This document shows positions 1-6,758 of a stretch of DNA of 25,424 nt, in pieces. Under the pieces are notes generated by a model that searched no databases, had not been told where the DNA came from, and saw nothing but the letters and a program-made list of their open reading frames with translations. Location: positions 1 through 25,424 of the forward strand of contig PXUB01000005.1 in assembly GCA_003009755.1 (NCBI GenBank), written 5' to 3'. A program made the translations under genes and the position numbers. Each line of letters starts with the position of its first letter. Within the stretch, counting starts at the first letter, position 1. This stretch comes from Thermoplasmatales archaeon SW_10_69_26 (lineage in GTDB: Archaea > Thermoplasmatota > SW-10-69-26).

Positions 1-22
1 CGCGGATCCGGTCGACCAGCGG

Positions 23-2533
23 TCAGGGCGCCTGGATGGCGGTCCCGCTGGCGCCGACCGCGTAGCTCAGGGTCAGGCCCGCCAGGTTCTCCTCGGTCTC
101 CGTCGTCTCGCGGTGCCAGTCGCCATCCTCGTAGTGGAACACGAGGCCGCCGGGACCGACCGCATAGCCCTCACCCGCGCCGATCTCGATCGCGGCCAGG
201 TCGGCATCGCCGAGGTCGGTGGGCGTCCACTCGGCCCCGTCGAAGTGGAAGACTTGACCGTTGCCGCCGGCGACCCAGACGTCGTCGCTGCCGTCGCTGT
301 CGACGCCGTAGAAGTTCACGTTGGCGTCCGGGATCCCGATGGCTTCCCAGGTCTCGCCGTCGTCGGTGGCGAACACCTTGCCGTTCGTGTCGACCGCGTG
401 GCAGGCCTTCGGCCCGTGGCAGTCGATCGCCTGGATCGAGGACCCGCTGCCCGGCGTCACGTACTCCCAGGTGCCCGAGGCGCCGTCCTCGAAGCTGTAG
501 AAGATCTGCCCCGAGTCGGTGGCGGCGTAGACGTTGGCCTCGTCGGCCGCGCCAGTCACGGCGACGTCGTTGAAGTTGTCACCGGTGTCGTCGGGCCCGC
601 TGTGGTCGTCGAGCACGCCCGCTTCGACGTCGTACTCGCCGACCTCGCCGGAGGCGCCGACGAACCACAGGCGCTCGCCGTCGTCGCTCACGTCGGACCC
701 GTACAGGTCGTTGCCGTTCCCGGAGGCGCCGCCGGCGACGATCGTCTGCCAGACGACCTCGCCGTCCTGGACGGTCCGCTCGGCGACGATGCCGCCGGTC
801 CCCACAGCGTAGGCTCCGGCGGTGGTCTGCTCGACGTCCCTCAGGTTCTCGTCGGTCTCGACCGTCTCAGCCTGCCAGGTCCCGTCCTCCTCGCTGTCGC
901 AGACGTCGGGGCCGTGGCTGAGGTTGAACTCGCCGGACCAGTCGGTCGACACGCTCGTCGTGGCTTCGTCGACGGTGTCGTCGAGGTGCGAACCCGGTGT
1001 CGTTTCGTAGTGGCCGACGGTCCCCGACTCCTTGACAAGGTCGAGGTCGCTGCTCGTCCCGTCGCTCCACTTGACGTGGATCGTCTCGGGGGCGGCCGTC
1101 TCCTTCAGGTCGGTGATGACGAAGTGCCACTCCTCCTCGTTGCAGTCGTGGTCGGAGAGGGCGCCCGCGTGGACCGGTTGGACGTCGCAGGGGACGGCGT
1201 CGACGTCGGTGGAGAGCTCGGATGCGTTGTTCGCCGAGTAGAACGTCGTGTCGCTCGTGCTCGCGTCGGCGATCCCGCGGAGGAAGACGTCGCAGGCGGT
1301 TTCGCGGATCTCGCCGCCCTGGATCGTGGCCCCGGGGCTTTCGAAGAGATGGATCCCGCGGGCCTGCGAACCGACGAAGCTGGACGCGGCGACGCGGAGG
1401 TCGGGGGTCCCGGTGGCGTTCAGGAGGTCCTGGCGGGCGTCGCGGACCTCCGCGTTCTGTACCTCGACATCCGTGGACGTGATCATCCACAGGCCGGCGT
1501 CGGCGCCCGACACGGAGACGCCGTCCACCGTGCCCTCGTCGACGTTCTCGAAGACGAGACCGTGCTCGGTGCTGTTCCGTACCGTCGAACCATCGACGGT
1601 GATATCGTCGGTGTCGAGCGCGTGGAAGCCTCGCTGGGAGCCCTCGAGGAGCCCGTTCGTCACGGTGACGGTGTCGCTCCCCTTGACGGTGATCGCATTC
1701 GTCGAGGCGTCCTGGACCTCGGGGGAGACGATGTCGGCGTTCGAGGCCCCTTCGACGACCACCCCGTTCGTGGTCGCCTGCTCGACGAGCGGCGTGGAGA
1801 CCTCCGAGTCGTCGCTGGAGAGCAGCCATATGCCGATGTCGGGGGATCGGACGGTTGCGTTTTGGAGCGTGACTCGCTGGCTGGCCTCGATCACGATGCC
1901 GTGCTCGTCGGGCGTATCCACGGTGACGTCGGACAGGTCCAGGCCTGCTCCGGCGTAGACGTGGACGCCGCGGGTACCCCCGTCGATGGTGACGTTCCGG
2001 ACCGTGGAGGCATCAGTGTCTGCCAGGCGGATCCCGTTCGCGCCGGCCGAGCCGATCTCGGCCTCGTCGATCGTGACGTCCGTGGAGAACAGGGCGTGGA
2101 CACCGTTGTTCGTCGCCCCGGTCACCGCGATGCCGGTGAGGGTGACGTTCGTGGTGTCGTCCAGCAGTAGACCATTCTTGCCGCCATCGACGCGGAGGTC
2201 CTCGATCCGGATGTCGTTCTCGGCGACGTTGAATCCGTTGCCAGAAGGCGGTCGGATCACGGTCGCGTTGGAGCCAGAGGACGCCTGACCGACGATCGCC
2301 AGGCCCGGCACGTCCACCGTGACGGATTCGTTGAACGTGCCCGCCTCGACGACGATCCTGTCCCCCGGGCTCGCGTCGTCGACCGCAGCCTGGATCGTAT
2401 CGAAGGACTCGGGATCGCCAGGATCGACCTGCAGTGTGTCGGCGGTGGCCGTCGACAGCACGAACGGAATCAAAGGGGCGGCTAGGAGGAGCCCTGCGAT
2501 CACGAGCCCAATCGCACCACGTCGGTGGCCCAA
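23..2533 (-). CDS. Large secreted beta-helix plus beta-propeller protein
   Basis: An 836-residue protein from a TTG start. A purine-rich GAGGGAG lies just upstream of the TTG on the coding strand. Residues 1-31 form a signal sequence: RR at 4-5, a hydrophobic stretch, and a small-residue A-T-A cleavage-like site. Residues about 45-440 are right-handed parallel beta-helix (NosD/pectate-lyase-like PbH1) repeats, with recurring 'G/V-x-V-x-N/D-A' rungs and 'NGV/HGL' turns. Residues about 455-555 are a Cys-containing acidic linker domain. From about 555 to the C terminus there is a beta-propeller with repeats of the type 'YAVGxGG', 'VWVAGGNGQVFHF', 'VFATDDGETWEAI' (Ycf48/BNR-like). There is no C-terminal membrane anchor or sorting motif, so it is probably released or held at the surface. 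The role is unknown: beta-helices often bind or cleave polysaccharide, but no catalytic residues can be assigned. It is divergent from the bactofilin-like gene. Confidence 0.85.
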   Translation of the reverse strand: MGHRRGAIGLVIAGLLLAAPLIPFVLSTATADTLQVDPGDPESFDTIQAAVDDASPGDRIVVEAGTFNESVTVDVPGLAIVGQASSGSNATVIRPPSGNGFNVAENDIRIEDLRVDGGKNGLLLDDTTNVTLTGIAVTGATNNGVHALFSTDVTIDEAEIGSAGANGIRLADTDASTVRNVTIDGGTRGVHVYAGAGLDLSDVTVDTPDEHGIVIEASQRVTLQNATVRSPDIGIWLLSSDDSEVSTPLVEQATTNGVVVEGASNADIVSPEVQDASTNAITVKGSDTVTVTNGLLEGSQRGFHALDTDDITVDGSTVRNSTEHGLVFENVDEGTVDGVSVSGADAGLWMITSTDVEVQNAEVRDARQDLLNATGTPDLRVAASSFVGSQARGIHLFESPGATIQGGEIRETACDVFLRGIADASTSDTTFYSANNASELSTDVDAVPCDVQPVHAGALSDHDCNEEEWHFVITDLKETAAPETIHVKWSDGTSSDLDLVKESGTVGHYETTPGSHLDDTVDEATTSVSTDWSGEFNLSHGPDVCDSEEDGTWQAETVETDENLRDVEQTTAGAYAVGTGGIVAERTVQDGEVVWQTIVAGGASGNGNDLYGSDVSDDGERLWFVGASGEVGEYDVEAGVLDDHSGPDDTGDNFNDVAVTGAADEANVYAATDSGQIFYSFEDGASGTWEYVTPGSGSSIQAIDCHGPKACHAVDTNGKVFATDDGETWEAIGIPDANVNFYGVDSDGSDDVWVAGGNGQVFHFDGAEWTPTDLGDADLAAIEIGAGEGYAVGPGGLVFHYEDGDWHRETTETEENLAGLTLSYAVGASGTAIQAP

Positions 2534-2641
2534 GTCTCTCCCTCAGAATCGCTGAAAGCATTCCCCCGCATAGTCTTTTGCCCGCACCCGGCCGTGGATT
2601 GCGCCGGTTCCGCGACTGGTTCGACCGCGCGTGGGAGGAGA

Positions 2642-2650
2642 ACATTCTTA
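2642..2650 (+). promoter_or_regulatory. TATA-like box for bactofilin-like gene
   Basis: The sequence acattctta is centred about 28 bp before the ATG at 2674. This is the usual spacing from TATA box to transcription start in archaea, and it implies a leaderless mRNA. It also supports starting the gene here rather than at 2434, where the upstream residues do not look coding. Confidence 0.5.
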
Positions 2651-2673
2651 CGAGCGCTGTTCATCCAGTCGCA

Positions 2674-3345
2674 ATGATGAGTTCCTCCTGGTCTGCTGGG
2701 GGGTCTCCCCCGGATCCTTCCGAGGATTCCGACGTCGACCCGACCGGAAGCCCGACACCGCCCGACGACTTGCCCTGGGCTCAAGCAACGGCCCCAGGCA
2801 CGGGGCCGACAGACGAGGGTAATGGGAAGCAAGGCCCGTCAGCGTCCTCCGCGGACAGACCGGCGGTTTCTCGAGGGGAGCGCGACACCGACCCTGTCGA
2901 CGAGACCCCAGCGACGGGCGAAGACGAGGACGCGTCCGACGAGACGGCCTCTCCATCGTCTCGCCCGGCAGGGAAGACCACCGCGGAGACCTCCGAGGGA
3001 CGAGCCGTTCGAAGCGATCGCGCCGAGACCCCCGGGCAACCGCGGGAGACCGAGGGATCCAGTCCGGACGCGAACCCCGAGAAATTGGAGACGTCCCAGG
3101 AGGCGCTCGTCCGCGACGGGGCGAATATCCATGCCGACCTGCACGTCGACGGCGACCTCGTCACCGGGAAGAAGGTCCACGTTCGCGGCCAGATCCAGGT
3201 CAGAGGTTCCCTATACATCGGCGACGGGAGCGTCGTCGAGGGGGGACTGAAGGGTCATGGTCCCGTCGTCATGGGTCGAGCAGCCGAGATCGGGGAGACG
3301 GACCTCGACGACGGCCTCGCGGTTCTCCCTGCCGGACAGGATTAG
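2674..3345 (+). CDS. Bactofilin-like (polymer-forming) protein with long disordered N terminus
   Basis: About 223 residues. I start at the tandem ATGATG (2674/2677) because of the TATA-like box 28 bp upstream. Residues 1-140 are Pro/Ser/Asp/Glu-rich, low-complexity and presumably disordered. Residues about 145-215 form short beta-rungs with the cadence 'GANIHADLHVDGDLVTG', 'KVHVRGQIQVRGSLYIGDG', typical of the right-handed beta-helix of bactofilins (polymer-forming cytoskeletal proteins). The rung count is small for the family, so this is a compact version. The next gene encodes a second, shorter protein of the same fold, suggesting the two co-assemble. No membrane segment is visible. The stop is TAG, which shows that UAG serves as a normal stop here. 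A scaffold role is inferred from the fold only. Confidence 0.75.
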   Translation: MMSSSWSAGGSPPDPSEDSDVDPTGSPTPPDDLPWAQATAPGTGPTDEGNGKQGPSASSADRPAVSRGERDTDPVDETPATGEDEDASDETASPSSRPAGKTTAETSEGRAVRSDRAETPGQPRETEGSSPDANPEKLETSQEALVRDGANIHADLHVDGDLVTGKKVHVRGQIQVRGSLYIGDGSVVEGGLKGHGPVVMGRAAEIGETDLDDGLAVLPAGQD

Positions 3346-3422
3346 GCCCGGAGGGCACGGCCCGGGCATCGCCTCCAGGCCCGGTTGAGTTCTCTTTCAA
3401 GAAGGTCGGGAAGCCGAAGGCT

Positions 3423-3428
3423 CATATC
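3423..3428 (+). promoter_or_regulatory. TATA-like box for second bactofilin-like gene
   Basis: The sequence catatc is centred about 28 bp before the ATG at 3454, fitting a leaderless transcript. The second gene therefore probably has its own promoter despite lying only about 108 bp after the first. Confidence 0.5.
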
Positions 3429-3453
3429 TCCCCCCTCTCAGAGACAGGGAGTC

Positions 3454-3729
3454 ATGAGCGACAAGGATCCGCCCGCCCGCCAACGCGGCATCGAGGATCG
3501 CGAGGGCGATATCGAGGTTCCATCGGGGGCGTTCACCAACCTCGAACTGCGGGCGACTGGGGACATCAGGATCGGCGAGGGTTCCCACGTGGCCGGCAGG
3601 ACCCAGGGCAGACGGGTGGAGGTCGGCCAGAGGGCGACGGTCGATGGCGAGATCCGGGCGGAGGAGTCGCTCGTGGTCGGCGAGGGAGCCGTCGTGACCG
3701 GTCAAATCCAGGTAGGGGCGGACGGCTGA
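3454..3729 (+). CDS. Short bactofilin-like protein
   Basis: 91 residues from the ATG at 3454. A purine-rich 'cagggagtc' precedes the ATG and a TATA-like box lies at -28. After a charged 20-residue head, almost the whole protein consists of beta-helix rungs: 'LELRATGDIRIGEGSHVAG', 'RRVEVGQRATVDGEIRAEE', 'LVVGEGAVVTGQIQVG'. This is the bactofilin core with essentially no extra domains. It lies about 108 bp downstream of the longer bactofilin-like gene on the same strand. Known bactofilins polymerise into filaments or patches that position cell-envelope enzymes; in an archaeon the role is inferred. No membrane-targeting segment is visible. Confidence 0.75.
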   Translation: MSDKDPPARQRGIEDREGDIEVPSGAFTNLELRATGDIRIGEGSHVAGRTQGRRVEVGQRATVDGEIRAEESLVVGEGAVVTGQIQVGADG

Positions 3730-3883
3730 GTTGGCGAGTCGCTGGGTACAGTGGGTGCGCGCGGGCGGCCTGGCAACCGCTCGTCGGGGTAGCGTTGGCG
3801 GAACCAGCCCCAGCGGGCCGGCCAGGCGGGGGACCGGGTCGAGCTGGGAGCCGGCAAGCTCGCCGTGGAGGGCCTTGCCACGG

Positions 3884-4537
3884 TCAGGCGTCAACTCGCT
3901 CGCGGCGGCCCGCGAGGACCTCGGCGCCGGCGTACGCGGCGGCGACGCCGGTGGTCACGAGCTGACCGAGCAGGACGCCGAACCCGATCGTGTCACGGAC
4001 GACCCGCTCCGGGTCGAACCGGGGGCCCTCGCCCGCGCCGAGCGCCGCGAGCAGCGGCCCGAGGACGATCCCGGCGCCGACCAGCGTCGAGGCGAGCAGG
4101 AACCCGGCCCGGGGGATCCTCGCGTCCACCGCTCCCGGGGCCGTGTCGTGCGCCCAGGCCGCGGCTGGGACGGCGACGAGCATGCCGAGGAACGCGAGCA
4201 GCCCCCCGCCCAGGGCCGCCAGGCCCTCCCTGGTGGCGAAGATCCACGCTGCTGCCAGCGCGGCGAGGAACGTGCCGAGCGGCAGCGCGAGCAGGGCCCG
4301 CGCGCCGGGCCCCCACCGGAACAGGGCCGCCGTGCCCAGGCTGGCGAGCGCCACGCCCGCCGGCAGGACGAAGGACAGCTGGCCCGGGGCCAGGGCCTCG
4401 AGGACGTCGAGCCCGGTGGGCTCGGTGAGGAACTCGGCGGCCCCGGCGATCGAGGGGAGGCCGATCGCCAGGCCCAGCGCGACCGCGAGCGCGGCAGCGG
4501 CCCGGTGCCACCAGCGCGGGGTCGACTCCAGGTCCAT
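3884..4537 (-). CDS. Six-TM hypothetical membrane protein
   Basis: 217 residues from ATG (complement of 4535-4537). About six hydrophobic segments are visible, near residues 13-34, 53-73, 80-99, 105-129, 144-167 and 184-207. They are rich in Ala, Leu and Gly and separated by short loops. A conspicuous loop between TM5 and TM6 carries the charged sequence 'GEGPRFDPERVVRDTIGFG'. There is no signal peptide separate from TM1 and no metal-binding or catalytic motif I recognise. It is convergent with the short bactofilin-like gene, with about 150 bp between them. Overlapping long frames on the + strand here are GC-rich shadows: only this frame gives a coherent hydrophobic pattern. The function is not recognised. 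Confidence 0.7.
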   Translation of the reverse strand: MDLESTPRWWHRAAAALAVALGLAIGLPSIAGAAEFLTEPTGLDVLEALAPGQLSFVLPAGVALASLGTAALFRWGPGARALLALPLGTFLAALAAAWIFATREGLAALGGGLLAFLGMLVAVPAAAWAHDTAPGAVDARIPRAGFLLASTLVGAGIVLGPLLAALGAGEGPRFDPERVVRDTIGFGVLLGQLVTTGVAAAYAGAEVLAGRRERVDA

Positions 4538-4704
4538 CGTCGGTCGCCCCTAGGCGGCCGCGCCGGAAAGACCACGCGGTTCCGTTCGGGCGCACCCGGA
4601 CGGATTCCCGTCTGCCGCCGACACGGGCGTTCGGCGGCGGCCCAACGGAGACCGAGCCGGCATACCCCGCGACCCGGCACGAGCGGGGTGAGGTTCGATC
4701 CCCC

Positions 4705-4791
4705 GTGCTCGACGACGAGCCCGTGTACGTGCCCGAGGTCCTGCTGACGAGCGTGCTCGCCGTGATGGCGCTGGCCGTGCTGGCGACCTGA
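4705..4791 (+). CDS. Possible 28-residue single-TM small protein
   Basis: A GTG-initiated frame encodes an acidic head (MLDDEPVYVPEV) followed by a clean hydrophobic segment (LLTSVLAVMALAVLAT) and TGA. GGGGTGAGG at 4685-4693 resembles a ribosome-binding site about 11 nt before the GTG. Small membrane proteins of this shape exist in archaea, but at this length and GC content a chance frame is possible. No family is recognised. Confidence 0.3.
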   Translation: MLDDEPVYVPEVLLTSVLAVMALAVLAT

Positions 4792-5100
4792 CCGCCACGA
4801 GCCGAACCCTCAAGGGCCGGCGACTCCGTAGCGGCGGCGATGGCTTCGGGAAGCCGGGGCCGGCGGGCAGCGGGAGCCGTGGCGCTGGCGAGCGTGCCGG
4901 CCTGCTCGTCCTCGCGGGGGCGGCCGGCGGCGTGCCGGACGACCTGGATCTGTACCAGTTCCGGTTCCAGCATCGCGCCTGCCGGGAGAGGGGGTTGGAG
5001 CCGGGGTTGGCGGGGCTCGCGTTGGCGGCCCGAGGGACGAGGCGTCAGTGACAGGGCGGTGCGTTGGCGGAGGTGCATCGAAATCCCGCGTTCAGCACCA
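4792..5100. other. Gene-poor GC-rich intergenic stretch
   Basis: I find no convincing gene here. One + frame (about 4932-5048) reads 'VPDDLDLYQFRFQHRAC' and ends in TGA. It looks protein-like and could be the tail of a decayed gene, but no start or family supports it. Confidence 0.4.
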
Positions 5101-5262
5101 ACCGCAGAGCCGTGAGGCTCCGCGCCATCGGCTGACGGTCACGGCGTTCGTTCGCCGAACGACACGGTTGCGGTCGGTACGCCTATCACGGAGCCACAGA
5201 GGCGGGGAGACGGACTGGAGCAAGCGGACTGTGTCGTTGGCCTACGGTAGCGGCGTTCGTCT
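5101..5262. repeat. Degenerate copies of the array spacer
   Basis: The segment starting accgcagagc at 5101 and running through cgcgccatcggctgacgg (to about 5150) matches, with substitutions, the end of unit 2 and its following spacer at 5456-5505. The segment cctacggtagcggcgttcgt (5241-5260) matches the same spacer again. These look like older, eroded copies of the array, without the intact 53-bp palindromic element. Confidence 0.55.
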
Positions 5263-5351
5263 GGGGGCGACGCGTCTATCTCGGCCCCCCTTTTTGATGA
5301 AAATTTCCGCGGATACCGCGTGATGGGGATACCGTAGAGTCGGAACTTTTC
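5263..5351. repeat. Array unit 1: hairpin-T5 plus 53-bp inverted-repeat element
   Basis: GGGGGC (5263-5268) can pair with GCCCCC in GCCCCCC (5284-5290), followed by TTTTT (5291-5295), a terminator-like hairpin on the + strand. Next is a 53-bp element (5299-5351) bounded by GAAAATTTCCG and its reverse complement with one mismatch (CGGAACTTTTC). Inside is CGCGG-ATA-CCGCG, a mini-hairpin, and a second GATACC. Confidence 0.8.
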
Positions 5352-5385
5352 CGCGTCATCGGTCCTGCGGTAGCGGAGTTCGTCC

Positions 5386-5476
5386 GGGGGGCTACTGCAG
5401 ATACCGCTGCCCCCCTTTTTGACGAAAATTTCCGCGGATACCGCGTGACGCGGCTACCGCAGAGTCGGAAATTTTC
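5386..5476. repeat. Array unit 2: hairpin-T5 plus 53-bp inverted-repeat element
   Basis: GGGGGGC (5386-5392) pairs with GCCCCCC (5409-5415), followed by TTTTT (5416-5420). The 53-bp element is 5424-5476, bounded by perfect 11-bp inverted repeats GAAAATTTCCG and CGGAAATTTTC. It contains CGCGG-ATA-CCGCG and GCGG-CTA-CCGC mini-hairpins. It starts 125 bp after the element of unit 1. Confidence 0.85.
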
Positions 5477-5509
5477 TGCGCCATCGGCTCACGGTAGCGG
5501 AATTCGTCT

Positions 5510-5600
5510 GGGGGGCTACTGCAGATACCGCTGCCCCCCGTTTTGATGAAAATTTCCTGGTCTACGGCGTGACGCGGCTATCGTAGAGTCGGAAATTTTC
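5510..5600. repeat. Array unit 3: hairpin-T4 plus 53-bp inverted-repeat element
   Basis: GGGGGGC (5510-5516) pairs with GCCCCCC (5533-5539), followed by G and TTTT. The 53-bp element is 5548-5600; its left repeat is GAAAATTTCCT and its right repeat CGGAAATTTTC. The interior is more diverged (tggtctacggcgtgacg). It starts 124 bp after the previous element. Confidence 0.8.
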
Positions 5601-5690
5601 GGGGGCTACGACGGAGCTGAGGCCCCCCTTTTTGATGAAAATTTCCGGGGATACCGCGTGATGGAGATACCGTAGAGTCGGAAATTTTCA
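5601..5690. repeat. Array unit 4: hairpin-T5 plus 53-bp inverted-repeat element, ending in a stop codon
   Basis: GGGGGC (5601-5606) pairs with the C-run at 5623-5628, followed by TTTTT (5629-5633). The 53-bp element is 5637-5689 with perfect 11-bp inverted repeats. The spacer before it is only 36 bp, against 71-72 bp elsewhere. Its last two bases belong to the TGA stop (complement of 5688-5690) of the IscA-like gene, so the array abuts the gene exactly. Confidence 0.85.
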
Positions 5691-6047
5691 CCGGCAGCCG
5701 CAGCCGCTGCCGCAGTCGCCGTCCATCTCGTTGGGGTTCTCGATGGCGAAGCCCTGACCGAGCATCGTCTGCTGGAAGTCGACGGTGGCGCCTTCGACGA
5801 ACGGGAGGGCGTCCTCGTCGACGTAGACGTCGATGTCGTTGCTAGAGACGACGGTCTCGCGGTCCTGGGCGCCGTCGCGAGCGAACGAGAGACCGTAGCG
5901 GAGCCCGCAGTCGGCGGGTTGGACGAGAAGGCGCAGACCCAGGATGTCGCCCTCGGTGCTCACCATCTCCTCGCGGAGGCGGTCGGCCGCCGCGTCGGTG
6001 ATCTCGATCGGGCGAGGCTCGGTCTCGGTCTGCGCGGCCTCGGGCAT
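5688..6047 (-). CDS. IscA/ErpA-like (HesB family) iron-sulfur carrier
   Basis: 119 residues from ATG (complement of 6045-6047). A TATA-like ttcaag is centred 28 bp upstream. A-type Fe-S carriers hold a cluster through one Cys after the first strands and a C-terminal Cys-x-Cys. Here Cys47 sits in 'LVQPADCGLRYGL', the expected first position, and Cys112, Cys116 and Cys118 lie in the tail 'DCGSGCGCR'. The 'ITDAAADRLREEM' start and 'FVEGATVDFQQTMLGQGFAIENPN' block also fit. The tail has one more Cys than the usual arrangement and ends immediately after. Likely role: cytosolic delivery of Fe-S clusters to client enzymes. No other Fe-S assembly gene is adjacent. The stop codon is formed by the end of the repeat array. 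Confidence 0.8.
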   Translation of the reverse strand: MPEAAQTETEPRPIEITDAAADRLREEMVSTEGDILGLRLLVQPADCGLRYGLSFARDGAQDRETVVSSNDIDVYVDEDALPFVEGATVDFQQTMLGQGFAIENPNEMDGDCGSGCGCR

Positions 6048-6072
6048 GGCTCCGGGATGAGGGCTGGGGTAT

Positions 6073-6078
6073 CTTGAA
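6073..6078 (-). promoter_or_regulatory. TATA-like box for IscA-like gene
   Basis: On the minus strand ttcaag is centred about 28 bp before the ATG at 6047. The same hexamer at the same distance precedes purE, which supports it as a promoter element in this genome. Confidence 0.45.
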
Positions 6079-6111
6079 CCTTCGGTGCACCGGCCCTCGG
6101 TAGCGGCCTCC

Positions 6112-6651
6112 TCAGCACGCGACGTTGCGGGCGACGTCCTTGGCTTCGTTGTAGGTGGCGGAGCCGGCGAGCTCAGAGCCTTGCGTCAGGCCGTATCCCA
6201 CGCTGATGACGAAGGGGTCGCACTCCTCGGGCGTGATGAGCACGGCCTTGCCCTGCGCGCCGCTCTTCTCGAAGTCGTAGACGTCGGCATCGGTCTCGGT
6301 GCCACCGAGCTGCGGCAGCGAGACCTGGGTCGTCCCCGTCTTCTCGAGCGTGATGCCGCGCTTCTCCTCGATCTTCTCGATCGCGTTCGGGATGAACCGG
6401 CGCTCGTCGAGGATCGGGATATCGTTGGTCGTGGCGACCGTGACGCCTGTTGCGTCTTGGCCGCTGGGACCGCGGTACTCCTTGGTTGCGATCTCGGCCA
6501 GGCCCATCGCGACGGGCTGGGTGTCGCTGTTCGTCTGCGACCAGCCCTTCTGGTTGAGAGTCTGTTCGGAGATCTCGGCCGGATCGACGCCGCCGAGGCA
6601 TCCTGCCATCATGGCCAGCGCCAGCAGGCCCACCCATAGTGCAGCTCGCAT
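6112..6651 (-). CDS. Hypothetical lipoprotein
   Basis: 179 residues. The N terminus 'MRAALWVGLLALAMMAGCLGG' is a short signal peptide with a lipobox (M-A-G-C), so Cys18 is the predicted lipidated residue and the protein is anchored outside the cell. The rest is soluble and acidic, with 'GPSGQDATGVTVATTNDIP' and 'KAVLITPEECDPFVISVGYG' blocks and a C-terminal Cys. I do not recognise a family with certainty; it resembles in layout the small DUF lipoproteins common in haloarchaea. Its start is 107 bp from the divergent flavoenzyme start, so the two share a promoter region. It lies 64 bp upstream of the IscA-like gene on the same strand, which has its own TATA-like box. Confidence 0.75.
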   Translation of the reverse strand: MRAALWVGLLALAMMAGCLGGVDPAEISEQTLNQKGWSQTNSDTQPVAMGLAEIATKEYRGPSGQDATGVTVATTNDIPILDERRFIPNAIEKIEEKRGITLEKTGTTQVSLPQLGGTETDADVYDFEKSGAQGKAVLITPEECDPFVISVGYGLTQGSELAGSATYNEAKDVARNVAC

Positions 6652-6758
6652 CGCCGAGGGCAGGCCACGGGTGGGCCTTCACCTTTGCGGGAGGTCCCCT
6701 CGAACGTCCAGCCATCGCAACGCCCAACGCTGAAACCCTCCCTGCCAATTGCTGGCGT

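Noticed and set aside
1-22. BamHI- and SalI-like sites (ggatcc, gtcgac) at the window edge, suggesting cloning linker
   Set aside because: Both hexamers are GC-rich and expected often in this genome; there is no vector sequence and the adjoining gene stop is natural.
113-2170. Long + strand frame of 685 codons opposite the beta-helix protein
   Set aside because: It is a GC-rich shadow: low-complexity Val/Asp/Arg/Gly content without domains, while the minus strand has a signal peptide and clear repeats.
4620-4715. Possible tRNA because of 'GGTTCGATCCCC' near 4692
   Set aside because: The five bases before TTCGATC (tgagg) do not pair with those after it (ccccg), and no acceptor, D or anticodon stem can be built around it.
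5263-5690. CRISPR array
   Set aside because: Repeats are palindromic, of compound structure, and the spacers are themselves repeats of one another; there are no unique spacers and no cas genes.
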